From: Flavobacteriaceae bacterium
Lineage (GTDB): Bacteria; Bacteroidota; Bacteroidia; Flavobacteriales; Flavobacteriaceae
Length of the DNA: 34,774 nucleotides
Assembly: GCA_947377425.1 (NCBI GenBank)
Contig: CANCFZ010000002.1
Span: 1 to 34,774, forward strand
Reading direction: 5' to 3'
Under the pieces are notes generated by a model. It did not search any database. It was not told the origin of the DNA and worked only from the letters and a program-made list of their open reading frames with translations. This document shows, in pieces, positions 18,196-26,591 of the stretch. The translations under genes and the position numbers were made by a program. Every line of letters starts with the position of its first letter. Within the stretch, counting starts at the first letter, position 1.

Positions 18196-19170
18196 TTATA
18201 GGTCTAATAAATAAGCAAAAATTAGAGGTGCAACAATTGTAGCATCCGATTCAATAATGAACTTTGGAGTGTGAATATCTAATTTACCCCAAGTAATTTT
18301 TTCATTTGGAACCGCACCAGAATACGAACCATAACTAGTAGTAGAATCTGAAATCTGACAGAAATAACTCCAAAACGGAATATCGTGCATTTCCATATCT
18401 TGATACAACATTGGCACAACACAAATTGGAAAATCTCCAGCAATTCCGCCTCCAATTTGGAAAAAACCAACTCCTTTTCCACCTGAATTTTTAGGATACC
18501 AATCCGATAACCACATCATGTATTCGATTCCGCTTTTTGTTGTAGTTGGTTTGAATTCACCTTTAATACAATAAGAAGCAAAAATATTTCCCATCGTACT
18601 GTCTTCCCAACCAGGAACTACAATTGGAAGGTTTTTTTCTGCCGCAGCAACCATCCAAGAATCTTTTGGGTCAATTTCGTAATATTGTTTTAAAACACCA
18701 GAATTAATCATTTGATACATAAATTCATGCGGAAAATAACGTTCTCCTTTTGAATCGGCATTATGCCAAATATCATACAAATGGGATTGTAATCTTCTAA
18801 AAGCTTCTTCTTCTGGAATACAAGTATCAGTAACTCTATTGTAATGATTTTCAAGTAAATCCCATTCGTCTTGTGGACTTAAATCTCTGTAATTAGGAAC
18901 TCTTTTATAAGAATTGTGAGCTACTAAATTCATAATATCTTCTTCAAGATTTGCTCCAGTACATGAAATAATGTGTACTTTATCTTGGCGAATCATTTCT
19001 GCTAATGATTTTCCTAACTCGGCAGTACTCATTGCGCCTCCAAGAGTAATCATCATTTTTCCATTTTCTAATAAATGTTGCTCATATCCTTTGGCAGCAT
19101 CTACTAAAGCAGCAGCGTTGAAGTGAAGATAATTCTTCTCAATAAACTGACTTATTGGTCCTTTGCTCAT
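18196..19170 (-). CDS. Deoxyhypusine synthase-family protein
   Basis: This 324-residue protein is clearly homologous to deoxyhypusine synthase, with the NAD-binding MMITLGGAMSTAELGKSLA and SCTGANLEEDIMN. The position of the enzyme-imine lysine is conserved as Lys296 in ITWGKLDIHTPKF. Bacteria lack eIF5A, so the eukaryotic reaction is impossible. Family knowledge and the adjacent arginine decarboxylase suggest aminobutyl transfer from spermidine or a related donor to a small amine, for example forming homospermidine, which is abundant in Flavobacterium. That substrate is inference. It follows speA with a 144-nt gap that contains a possible hairpin. Confidence 0.85.
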   Translation of the reverse strand: MSKGPISQFIEKNYLHFNAAALVDAAKGYEQHLLENGKMMITLGGAMSTAELGKSLAEMIRQDKVHIISCTGANLEEDIMNLVAHNSYKRVPNYRDLSPQDEWDLLENHYNRVTDTCIPEEEAFRRLQSHLYDIWHNADSKGERYFPHEFMYQMINSGVLKQYYEIDPKDSWMVAAAEKNLPIVVPGWEDSTMGNIFASYCIKGEFKPTTTKSGIEYMMWLSDWYPKNSGGKGVGFFQIGGGIAGDFPICVVPMLYQDMEMHDIPFWSYFCQISDSTTSYGSYSGAVPNEKITWGKLDIHTPKFIIESDATIVAPLIFAYLLDL

Positions 19171-19247
19171 TTTGTTTGTTTTAATCTGATTTTTTTTATG
19201 CTGAATTTATTTCAGTATTTCAGATTCTGTTAATGTTTAATTGTAAA

Positions 19248-19298
19248 ACTGTAGTTTGGAGTTCAAAGAAAAACTTTTTTTTTAAAACTTCAAACAGT
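19248..19298 (-). terminator. Possible attenuating hairpin between speA and the DHS-like gene
   Basis: On the minus strand, ACTGTTTGAAGTT (19298-19286) can pair with AACTCCAAACTACAGT (19263-19248), leaving a 3-nt bulge and one mismatch, followed by TTTTA. It could reduce read-through into the downstream gene. The pairing is imperfect and the U-tract short. Confidence 0.3.
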
Positions 19299-19314
19299 TT
19301 TTTTATTTTTAATT

Positions 19315-20718
19315 CTATTTTTTAGTGTAACCCAAAATTTTCAATACATCTTCGGAAGTTTGTTGTTCAGAAAAAACTTCGGTTGCTAAAATTCCGTTTT
19401 CATCTCTATCAATCAAAATATGTTTTGGTTGCGGAATCAAGCAGTGGTGCAATCCTCCAAATCCTCCAATAGTTTCTTGATAAGCTCCAGTATTGAAAAA
19501 TCCAATATATAATGGTTTTTCTTTATTATATTTAGGCAAATAAATGGCATTCATATTTTGTTCTGAATTGTAATAATCGTCACTATCACAAGTCATTCCG
19601 CCAAGTAAAACTCTTTCGTAAGTATCATTCCAGCGATTGACTGCAAGCATAATAAAACGCTTGTTGATTGCCCAAGTATCTGGTAAAGTGGTGATAAATG
19701 AACTGTCAATCATGTTCCAAGCTTCTCTATCATTTTGTTGTTTTTGATATAATACCTGATAGATTGCTCCGCCAGATTCACCAACAGTAAATGAACCAAA
19801 TTCTGTAAAAATATTTGGAACATCAACCTCGGCTTCATCACAAGCAATTTTAATTTGATTGATAATTTCGTCAATCATATATTGATAATCATATTCAAAC
19901 GCTAAAGAATTTTTGATAGGAAAACCTCCGCCAATATTCAATCCATCTAAGGTTGGACATTCTTTTTTCAAAGCGATATATACTTTGATACATTTTACCA
20001 ATTCATTCCAATAATAAGCATTATCATTTATTCCAGTATTGATAAAAAAGTGAAGCATTTTCAACTCCAATTTATCATTTTCTTGAATTTGTTTTTTATA
20101 AAACTGAACTATATTTTTATATCCAATTCCTAATCTTGATGTATAAAACTCAAATTTTGGCTCTTCTTCGGCAGCAATTCTGATTCCAATTTTAAATTTC
20201 CCTTTAATTTCTGCTTGAAGCAAATCCAATTCTTCATAATTATCTATTATTGGAATTGCATTTTTATGTCCGTTATTAATCAAACGCGCAATATTGGTTA
20301 TGTATTGATCTCTTTTGAAACCGTTACATATAATATGTGTGCTTTTATTGATTTTTCCGTTTTCTAATAAATTTTCAACAATATTAATATCAAATGCTGA
20401 TGACGTTTCAATATGAATATTATTTTTGAACGCTTCGTTCATAATGTATTCAAAATGAGAGCTTTTTGTGCAATAACAATAGTAATATTTAGCTTCATAT
20501 TTGTTTTTTTCCATTGCATTTCTGAACCAGTTTTTGGCTCTTTTAATGTTGGATGAAATTTGAGGTAAATAAGTGAATTTCAATGGAGTTCCATATTGTT
20601 CCACCAACTTCATTAAGTCGATGTTATGAAACTGCAAAGCGCCTTCTTTATTGAGGTTGAATTCTTCTTGCGGAAAATAGTAAGTCTGATTAATTAAGTC
20701 GAAATATCTTGTGTTCAT
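19315..20718 (-). CDS. speA: Arginine decarboxylase (PLP, alanine-racemase fold)
   Basis: This 467-residue protein matches the short Bacteroidetes-type arginine decarboxylase, which makes agmatine for polyamine synthesis. The PLP lysine is probably Lys85 in YYCYCTKSSHFE. Other fold-III features are the phosphate-binding GLNIGGGFPIKNSL, the TEFGSFTVGESGG loop, and the second-domain motifs GGMTCDSDDYY and GFFNTGAYQE. It is much shorter than E. coli SpeA (~630 residues), lacking the inserted domains. The substrate is predicted from family resemblance; a related diamine or amino acid is possible. A 59-codon ORF and a near-consensus promoter lie upstream. No agmatinase gene is adjacent. Confidence 0.85.
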   Translation of the reverse strand: MNTRYFDLINQTYYFPQEEFNLNKEGALQFHNIDLMKLVEQYGTPLKFTYLPQISSNIKRAKNWFRNAMEKNKYEAKYYYCYCTKSSHFEYIMNEAFKNNIHIETSSAFDINIVENLLENGKINKSTHIICNGFKRDQYITNIARLINNGHKNAIPIIDNYEELDLLQAEIKGKFKIGIRIAAEEEPKFEFYTSRLGIGYKNIVQFYKKQIQENDKLELKMLHFFINTGINDNAYYWNELVKCIKVYIALKKECPTLDGLNIGGGFPIKNSLAFEYDYQYMIDEIINQIKIACDEAEVDVPNIFTEFGSFTVGESGGAIYQVLYQKQQNDREAWNMIDSSFITTLPDTWAINKRFIMLAVNRWNDTYERVLLGGMTCDSDDYYNSEQNMNAIYLPKYNKEKPLYIGFFNTGAYQETIGGFGGLHHCLIPQPKHILIDRDENGILATEVFSEQQTSEDVLKILGYTKK

Positions 20719-20770
20719 TGAAATAAAATTGTTTGAAAGATTAATTGAAATTGCTACATTAATCTAGGAT

Positions 20771-20950
20771 TCAAACTCTAATATTAGCATAAACGATAGG
20801 AAGTTTTTCGGTTTCGGATTTTATCATCTCTAAAAACAAGCCTAAAATAGTTCTAATTGAAGTTAAAAAAGTAACACACAATACTTGAAAACCCGTATTG
20901 GTTTTTAGCGTGAAAGTGCTATTAGTAGTGCTATTTTTCTTTTTATTCAT
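20771..20950 (-). CDS. Unrecognised 59-residue ORF upstream of speA
   Basis: An ATG at 20950 opens a 60-codon frame ending with TGA at 20771-20773, 52 nt before speA. The product begins with a polar K/N/S/T-rich stretch (MNKKKNSTTNSTFTLKTN), followed by a hydrophobic stretch (GFQVLCVTFLTSIRTILGLF) that could be an amphipathic or membrane helix, and ends in a charged tail. The promoter just upstream places the transcription start within a few bases of this ATG, so the mRNA would be nearly leaderless. I do not recognise the protein. It may be a small membrane protein or a regulatory leader ORF; the promoter position supports it being transcribed. Confidence 0.5.
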   Translation of the reverse strand: MNKKKNSTTNSTFTLKTNTGFQVLCVTFLTSIRTILGLFLEMIKSETEKLPIVYANIRV

Positions 20951-20955
20951 TCCGA

Positions 20956-20987
20956 CAAATGTAAAAAATAAATCAAGCGAATTGCAA
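20956..20987 (-). promoter_or_regulatory. Near-consensus promoter for the speA operon
   Basis: On the minus strand, TTG (20987-20985), a 21-nt spacer and TACATTTG (20963-20956) form a full Bacteroidetes promoter match. Transcription should start at about 20951, next to the small ORF's ATG. Confidence 0.7.
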
Positions 20988-21006
20988 CATTTTTATTAAA
21001 AAAATA

Positions 21007-22068
21007 TTAAGTTTTATAATCATCGAAACTTTCAATAATTAATTCAGTATCAACCGATTGATTAATTATGGTTTTTCCAATGCCATTTATCAATGCAAAT
21101 TGCACTTTTCCGTACTCATTTTTCTTGTCGTGAATGAGTAAATTCTGAATGGATTTGATGTCATTTTCAGTAATAACATGTTTTTCAAAAATGTCAGTTA
21201 TCGTATATTTTATTTGATGAAATTCTTCGTTTGATAATAATCCTTTTTCTTTAGAAATATAACTTTCCAAAATCATTCCAATTGCAATTGCTTCGCCATG
21301 AAGTAATGGTGTTGCTGATTCTAAAAAATGACTTTCTATTGCGTGACCTAGTGTATGACCGAAGTTTAGCGCTTTTCTAATTCCGTTTTCGGTTGGATCT
21401 TGTTTTACAATTTCGTTTTTAATTTCTATCGAGCGATAAATTAAAGCATCAAAATCAGCAAAATCAATTTCAGATAAAACTAAAAATTGTTTCCAGTATT
21501 TTTTGTCATAAATCAATCCGTGTTTCAACATTTCAGCCAATCCAGAACGCATTTCTTTTTGAGATAATGTTTCTAAAAATGAAGTATCAATCAATAATAA
21601 TTGGGGTACATTTATTACTCCAATTTGATTTTTTAAATTACCTAAATCAACGCCATTTTTTCCACCAATTGAAGCATCAACCATTCCTAACAAAGTAGTT
21701 GGAACGTTTATAAAATCAATTCCTCTTTTAAAAGTAGAAGCGACAAATCCACCAATATCAGTAATAACTCCACCGCCAAGATTAATTATTGCACTTTTTC
21801 TATCAGCACCTAAATCAGATAAAATCGACCATATTTCAACACAAGTTGTAATGTTTTTTATACCTTCACCAGCTTCAATTTCGATAATTTCAATTGGAAT
21901 TTCAGTAGCTAAATTGGGTAAAAATTTAGGCAAACAATGTTCATTAGTATGCTCGTCAACAAGAATGAATAGTGAAGAATACTTGTTTTGAATTATAATT
22001 TGGTTGATTTCTTCATATCCTTTTTCATTAAAATAAATAGAATATCCGTTGGCTTCAATTGATTGCAT
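21007..22068 (-). CDS. aroB: 3-dehydroquinate synthase
   Basis: This 353-residue enzyme of the shikimate pathway cyclises DAHP to 3-dehydroquinate using NAD and a divalent metal. Visible motifs are the NAD-binding INLGGGVITDIGGF, TTLLGMVDASIGGKNGVDL, and the metal-binding GHTLGHAIE. The length is normal. A TAnnTTTG -7 element (22096-22089, minus) lies about 20 nt upstream. It is separated from the polyamine-type operon downstream by its own stop and the next promoter, so it is probably monocistronic. Confidence 0.95.
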   Translation of the reverse strand: MQSIEANGYSIYFNEKGYEEINQIIIQNKYSSLFILVDEHTNEHCLPKFLPNLATEIPIEIIEIEAGEGIKNITTCVEIWSILSDLGADRKSAIINLGGGVITDIGGFVASTFKRGIDFINVPTTLLGMVDASIGGKNGVDLGNLKNQIGVINVPQLLLIDTSFLETLSQKEMRSGLAEMLKHGLIYDKKYWKQFLVLSEIDFADFDALIYRSIEIKNEIVKQDPTENGIRKALNFGHTLGHAIESHFLESATPLLHGEAIAIGMILESYISKEKGLLSNEEFHQIKYTITDIFEKHVITENDIKSIQNLLIHDKKNEYGKVQFALINGIGKTIINQSVDTELIIESFDDYKT

Positions 22069-22088
22069 ACTAATTTGTGAATTTTAAG

Positions 22089-22096
22089 CAAAAATA
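22089..22096 (-). promoter_or_regulatory. Predicted -7 element of aroB
   Basis: Read on the minus strand as TATTTTTG, an exact TAnnTTTG match that predicts a start near 22084. No clear -33 element was found. Confidence 0.45.
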
Positions 22097-22176
22097 AGCA
22101 TATTATTTCTATCTGAATCGATTGTATTTTAACTTATTTTTTTATTTAAACATTCTGTAAAACAAAATAAATAGAT

Positions 22177-22204
22177 TACTTTTGTTTAATATTTATTTAA
22201 ATAA
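22177..22204 (+). promoter_or_regulatory. Promoter and palindrome of the photolyase cassette
   Basis: TACTTTTG (22177-22184) matches TAnnTTTG and predicts transcription starting near 22189. Directly at the expected start lies a perfect 12-bp palindrome, TTATTTAAATAA (22193-22204), well placed for a repressor. An 11-bp direct repeat AAACAAAATAA also flanks the promoter (22160-22170 and 22208-22218). Confidence 0.5.
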
Positions 22205-22219
22205 GATAAACAAAATAAT

Positions 22220-22522
22220 TTGAAACCAATTATTGCAACAATCGAGAATACCGATTTCACGGATATTCAAATAGATAGAATTATCGAAATGGCATGGGAA
22301 GATCGAACTCCATTTGATGCCATAAAATTTCAATTTGGTTTAGCCGAAGCAGATGTCAAAGCTTTGATGAAAAAAGAATTGAAGTTTAGCAGTTACAAAT
22401 TATGGAGAGAACGTGTTGAAAATTGCAAAACAAAACATGTAAATAAACGTGTTGAAGGCATTGACCGATTCAAATGTAACATGCAACGTTCAATTTCCAA
22501 TAACAAAATTGCAAAACGTTAG
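22220..22522 (+). CDS. TIGR03643 family protein (first gene of photolyase cassette)
   Basis: This 100-residue protein has the pattern I recognise as TIGR03643: RIIEMAWEDRTPFDAIKFQFGL, then a lysine-rich region with FSSYKLWRERV and KTKHVNKR. The predicted fold is an HTH-like helical bundle followed by a basic tail, so nucleic-acid binding is plausible but not demonstrated. The start is TTG at 22220; no upstream ATG is in frame and the first internal ATG would remove the conserved N-terminal helix. The stop lies 4 nt before the preferred start of the DUF2452 gene. The family is known mainly by its neighbourhood with photolyase genes. Confidence 0.75.
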   Translation: MKPIIATIENTDFTDIQIDRIIEMAWEDRTPFDAIKFQFGLAEADVKALMKKELKFSSYKLWRERVENCKTKHVNKRVEGIDRFKCNMQRSISNNKIAKR

Positions 22523-22526
22523 TAAA

Positions 22527-22925
22527 ATGCAAAGTAAGAAACCAGATAATGTAGTTTTTTCAGAAGAGGATGGTTACAACGCCAGTTTGTTGTCTTATTC
22601 CACAAGTGTAGGTGCTCCAGTTATCAAAATGGACGATGTTGTATCGTGGAAAAGTAGAGGAATTAGCAATGTAAATAAGGAGTTTGAAAATAAGTTTCAC
22701 GAACTTAAAATTCAATATGAAAATTTAATGCAAGAATTTGAATGGAACGAATTGGTTTATAATTCCAAATTTTCATTCGAACCAGTAATTGGAGAAATTT
22801 ATCATTTGTATGCCAATAATGACGGAACCAATTCACTTTCATTAATTGCTCCAAATGAATGGAATAAGGAACACCTTGGAACTTTTAAATTGAATAGCGA
22901 AAGAAAATGGGTACATCTTATTTAA
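22527..22925 (+). CDS. DUF2452 family protein
   Basis: This 132-residue protein starts at the ATG at 22527; an earlier in-frame ATG at 22449 lies inside the previous gene in another frame and adds no conserved sequence. Features: PDNVVFSEEDGYNASLLSYSTSVGAPVI near the N-terminus, a charged helix (residues ~50-75), then F-x-P-x-x-G-x-x-Y-H-L-Y and a C-terminal LSLIAPNEWNKEH with a final K-W-V-H. The pattern fits DUF2452, a family of unknown function. It is translationally packed between the TIGR03643 and flavin reductase genes. Confidence 0.75.
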   Translation: MQSKKPDNVVFSEEDGYNASLLSYSTSVGAPVIKMDDVVSWKSRGISNVNKEFENKFHELKIQYENLMQEFEWNELVYNSKFSFEPVIGEIYHLYANNDGTNSLSLIAPNEWNKEHLGTFKLNSERKWVHLI

Positions 22926-22935
22926 TTATTTAAAA

Positions 22936-23577
22936 ATGAGTAAAATACAAATTGATAAAACCCAAATTGAACAGTTAGAAAAGCAAAAAAGAGTTCACTT
23001 AATCAACAGTTTAGGAGGATTTAAAAGTGTTGCATTGGTTGGAACTTCTGATGAAAATAGGAATACGAATTTATCTATTTTCAATTCGTTTTTTCATATT
23101 GGAGCCAATCCACCATTGATTGGATTGATTTTTCGTCCAAGTCCGCCAGAACGTGATACAATGCGAAATATTTTGGACACAGGATTTTACACGATAAATC
23201 ACATCAACGAATCCATTTACAAACAAGCGCATCAAACTTCTGCAAGATACGATAAAGGAATTTCTGAATTTGATGCCACCAATTTGAAATCAGAATATAA
23301 AAATGACTTTTTTGCACCATTTGTAGCAGAAAGCAACATCCAATTAGGAATAGAATTTAAAGAAAAAATCGATATTGCAATCAATAATACAATAATGGTT
23401 ATTGGTGAAATTGTTCAGATTTATATTCCAGAAAATTGTTTGTGCGAAGATGGTTTTATTGATTTGGAAAAAGCCAATACAATCACTTGTTCAGGTTTAG
23501 ATAGTTATCACAAAACCATACAATTAGACCGATTAAGCTATGCAAAACCCGATAAAGAAATTACTTCATTATTATAA
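22936..23577 (+). CDS. Flavin reductase-like FMN-binding protein
   Basis: This 213-residue protein has the split-barrel FMN-binding fold of flavin reductase-like proteins. Evidence is GGFKSVALVGTSDENRNTNLSIFNSF (FMN-contacting strand and loop), PPLIGLIFRPSPPERDTMRNI and the domain-typical FYTINHINESI. Members reduce free flavin or bind FMN in two-component systems. Placed directly before a FAD-binding photolyase (3-nt gap), a role in flavin supply or in keeping the photolyase cofactor reduced is a reasonable inference. Confidence 0.85.
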   Translation: MSKIQIDKTQIEQLEKQKRVHLINSLGGFKSVALVGTSDENRNTNLSIFNSFFHIGANPPLIGLIFRPSPPERDTMRNILDTGFYTINHINESIYKQAHQTSARYDKGISEFDATNLKSEYKNDFFAPFVAESNIQLGIEFKEKIDIAINNTIMVIGEIVQIYIPENCLCEDGFIDLEKANTITCSGLDSYHKTIQLDRLSYAKPDKEITSLL

Positions 23578-23580
23578 AAA

Positions 23581-25086
23581 TTGACTAAAAAAGCTATAAA
23601 TATTGTTTGGTTCAAACGTGATTTACGTTTTACAGATCACGAACCACTTTATTTGGCGCAACAAGAAGAAATTCCAGTTTTGTTATTTTATTTTTTTGAA
23701 CCATCTGTAATGAATTATTATGATTCCGATGTGCGTCATTGGCGGTTTATTTACGAATCAATTCAAGAAATGCAAGCCAGGTTGAAGTCAGTTTCAGCTG
23801 AAATGTATTTTTTTCATAATGAAATTGCATCGGTTTTTGAAAATTTACTCAAAAGTTATGATGTAAAATCAGTTTTCTCACATCAAGAAATTGGCAATAA
23901 AGTAACTTACGATAGAGATATTGTAATGCAAAATTTTTTTGATTTCAATCAAATTCGTTGGAAACAATCACAAATGCACGGCGTGATTCGCAAGTTAAAA
24001 TCAAGAAGCGATTGGGACAAACGTTGGGAAAATGTGATGCGAGGAACACCAAAAATAATTGATTTGAATTCGTTTCAATTTGAAAATTTAGAATCCGATT
24101 TTTATAATAAATTAAAAGGAAATGAACTTTCTAATGAAATCACAACTCGCAATAAAAACTTCCAACAAGGCGGTGAATATTGGGCTTGGCGTTATTTGGA
24201 CAGTTTTGCAAAAGAGCGTCATGTAAATTACAGCAAACACATTTCTAAACCTAATTTAAGTCGAACCGGTTGCAGTAGATTGTCACCATATTTGACTTAT
24301 GGAAACATTAGTATGCGAATGGTTTATCAATATACCAATCAGCATTATGAAAGCTCCAAAAACAAAAGAGCAATGCTGAATTTTGTTTCAAGATTGCATT
24401 GGCATTGTCATTTTATGCAAAAATTTGAAGACGAATGTCGAATGGAATTTGAAAATGCAAATCGAGCTTATGATTCATTAATAAAACCAAAAAATGAAAT
24501 TTATATAAAAGCGTGGCAAGAAGGCAAAACCGGAGTTCCAATTGTTGATGCGTGTATGCGATGTTTGGTTCAAACCGGTTACATTAATTTCCGAATGCGA
24601 GCGATGGTTGTTTCGTTTTTTACATTTAATTTATGGCAAGATTGGCGCGAATTGCATTTTTTGGCACGACAATTTTTAGATTACGAACCTGGAATTCATT
24701 ATCCGCAAATACAAATGCAATCGGGAACAACCGGAATTAATACGATTAGAATTTACAATCCAATTAAAAACTCCGAAGAACACGATTCAGAAGGAATTTT
24801 CATTAAAAAATGGTTACCAGAATTAGCTGAAATTCCAGTAAATTTAATTCACGAACCATGGAAATTAAATGTTATTGAACAACAATTTTACAACTGCGAA
24901 ATTGGAAAAGACTATCCATTTCCAATTGTAGATATTGATGAAACCCGAAAAAATGCAAGTGATATTGTATGGAGTTTCCGAAAGAAAGATGATGTCAAAG
25001 AAGAAGGAAAACGAATTTTAAAAAAGCACGTCAGTAATCCAAATAAACCAAAAAATGCGAGGAATAAAAAAACAAAACCTTCCTAA
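23581..25086 (+). CDS. Cryptochrome/photolyase family protein
   Basis: This 501-residue flavoprotein has an N-terminal antenna-type alpha/beta domain ([16 protein letters not shown], ~8-23) and a C-terminal FAD-binding helical domain (~180-440). The FAD-domain motifs include [55 protein letters not shown] (split here as the conserved core) and [14 protein letters not shown]. The last ~35 residues are basic. The start is TTG at 23581, since no in-frame ATG precedes the conserved first strand. It is distinct from the DASH protein downstream. Light-driven repair of UV dimers is the family function, but a blue-light receptor role cannot be excluded. Confidence 0.88.
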   Translation: MTKKAINIVWFKRDLRFTDHEPLYLAQQEEIPVLLFYFFEPSVMNYYDSDVRHWRFIYESIQEMQARLKSVSAEMYFFHNEIASVFENLLKSYDVKSVFSHQEIGNKVTYDRDIVMQNFFDFNQIRWKQSQMHGVIRKLKSRSDWDKRWENVMRGTPKIIDLNSFQFENLESDFYNKLKGNELSNEITTRNKNFQQGGEYWAWRYLDSFAKERHVNYSKHISKPNLSRTGCSRLSPYLTYGNISMRMVYQYTNQHYESSKNKRAMLNFVSRLHWHCHFMQKFEDECRMEFENANRAYDSLIKPKNEIYIKAWQEGKTGVPIVDACMRCLVQTGYINFRMRAMVVSFFTFNLWQDWRELHFLARQFLDYEPGIHYPQIQMQSGTTGINTIRIYNPIKNSEEHDSEGIFIKKWLPELAEIPVNLIHEPWKLNVIEQQFYNCEIGKDYPFPIVDIDETRKNASDIVWSFRKKDDVKEEGKRILKKHVSNPNKPKNARNKKTKPS

Positions 25087-25198
25087 TAATATCTGTGTTG
25101 TTTGCCAAAAACCATTCGCTTGGCGCAAAAAATGGGAAAAAGTTTGGAACGAAGTTAAATATTGTAGTGATAAATGTAGAATGAATAAAACTAAATAG
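25055..25198 (+). CDS. DUF2256 zinc-ribbon-like microprotein
   Basis: This 47-residue ORF, below common length cut-offs, overlaps the photolyase 3' end by 32 nt in another frame. It has four cysteines in two knuckles, C14-V-V-C17 and C38-S-D-K-C42, around [18 protein letters not shown], and ends K-T-K. This is the pattern of DUF2256, a family commonly found near photolyase/cryptochrome genes. It probably binds one zinc. Whether it assists the photolyase, binds DNA, or is a regulator is unknown. The overlap implies translational coupling with the photolyase. Confidence 0.8.
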   Translation: MRGIKKQNLPNNICVVCQKPFAWRKKWEKVWNEVKYCSDKCRMNKTK

Positions 25199-25251
25199 CC
25201 ACTGATTCACAGATTTTATTCTTTAAAACTTGCGACAAAAACTAAAAAAAA

Positions 25252-26544
25252 ATGAGAACATCTATAGTTTGGTTTAAAACCGATTTACGATTATATGATA
25301 ATGAAACACTTATCAAAGCAATTGCACAAAGCGATGAAATAATTCCGGTGTATTGTTTTGATGCTGCTGAATTTGTTATTACTGAATTTGGATTCCAAAA
25401 AACAGGAAGTTTTAGAGCGCAATTTTTATTAGAATCGTTAATTGATTTGGATAAAAATTTAAGAGCAATTGGTTCAGGATTATTAATTTTAAAAGGAAAC
25501 CCTGAAGTTGAAATTCCGAAAATTGTGCAAGAATACAAAGCCACCAAAGTTTTTTCTAAAAAAGAAGTTTCTTATGAAGAAAATCAAACTGAAATTAAAG
25601 TTAGAGAAGAATTATTCAAATTGAAATGTGAGCTTAAAACATTTAGCACAAGTACATTATATCATGCTGAGGATTTGTCCTTTTCTATAAAAGATATTCC
25701 TGATGTATTTTCAAATTTCAGAAAAAAAACGGAGAAAGATGCTATTATCAGAGTTTCATTTGACGAACCAACTGAATTGAAATCTCCAGAAATAAAACCT
25801 ATAAATCTGCCAACTTTGCAAGAATTAGGCATAGATTTTATAACAATTGATTCGAGAGCAGTTTTAAAATTTAAAGGAGGCGAAACCGAAGCGATAAAAC
25901 GTTTGAATCATTATTTTTTTGAATCAAAATGTATTTCGCAATATAAAGAAACTCGAAACGGTTTAGTCGGAGCCGATTATTCCTCAAAGTTTTCGGTTTG
26001 GTTGGGTTTAGGTTGTATTTCACCAAGATTTATTCATAACGAACTTAAAAAATATGAAGAAGAATTTGGTGCCAATGAATCAACTTATTGGTTGGTTTTT
26101 GAATTGTTGTGGCGCGATTATTTTAGATTTATGATGAAAAAATATAATGTTAAATTCTTTCAACAAGCAGGAATTCAGAACAAAGGAATTCCAGTAAACC
26201 AACACAATACCCAACAACTTCAAAAATGGATAAATGGTGAGACTGGAGTTGATTTTGTTGATGCCAACATGATTGAATTAAAACTCAGTGGTTTCATGAG
26301 CAATCGAGGTCGTCAAAATGTTGCTAGTTATTTTTGCAACGATTTAAAACTAGATTGGCGTTATGGTGCTGCCTATTTTGAACAACAACTCATTGATTAT
26401 GATGTTTGTAGTAATTGGGGGAATTGGGCCTATTTAGCTGGTGTTGGAAATGATCCAAGAGGAAATCGTTATTTTAATATAGAAAAACAAGCTACTGATT
26501 ATGATAAAGATAAAAAGTATAGGAATTTATGGTTAAAATCATAA
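25252..26544 (+). CDS. DASH family cryptochrome
   Basis: This 430-residue protein matches cryptochrome-DASH. The antenna domain starts with SIVWFKTDLRLYDNETL. The FAD domain has the DASH-typical GGETEAIKRLNHY, WLVFELLWRDYFRFM, NGETGVDFVDANM, SGFMSNRGRQNVASYF, LDWRYGAAYFEQQLIDYD and CSNWGNWAYLAGVGNDPR. DASH proteins repair cyclobutane pyrimidine dimers in single-stranded DNA and may signal in response to light. It is slightly short, lacking C-terminal extensions. It is 53 nt downstream of the DUF2256 gene and most likely in the same cassette. Confidence 0.93.
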   Translation: MRTSIVWFKTDLRLYDNETLIKAIAQSDEIIPVYCFDAAEFVITEFGFQKTGSFRAQFLLESLIDLDKNLRAIGSGLLILKGNPEVEIPKIVQEYKATKVFSKKEVSYEENQTEIKVREELFKLKCELKTFSTSTLYHAEDLSFSIKDIPDVFSNFRKKTEKDAIIRVSFDEPTELKSPEIKPINLPTLQELGIDFITIDSRAVLKFKGGETEAIKRLNHYFFESKCISQYKETRNGLVGADYSSKFSVWLGLGCISPRFIHNELKKYEEEFGANESTYWLVFELLWRDYFRFMMKKYNVKFFQQAGIQNKGIPVNQHNTQQLQKWINGETGVDFVDANMIELKLSGFMSNRGRQNVASYFCNDLKLDWRYGAAYFEQQLIDYDVCSNWGNWAYLAGVGNDPRGNRYFNIEKQATDYDKDKKYRNLWLKS

Positions 26545-26565
26545 AAAAAATTACAAAACTCTATT

Positions 26566-26573
26566 TATATTTG
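26566..26573 (+). promoter_or_regulatory. Predicted -7 element of the proline dehydrogenase gene
   Basis: TATATTTG is an exact TAnnTTTG match, 18 nt before the start codon, so this gene is probably transcribed independently of the photolyase cassette. No TTG was found at the -33 position. Confidence 0.5.
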
Positions 26574-26591
26574 CATAATTAATAAATTCTA

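Noticed and set aside
22449-22526. Longer start for the DUF2452 gene
   Set aside because: It overlaps the TIGR03643 gene out of frame and adds non-conserved residues; the ATG at 22527 fits operon spacing.
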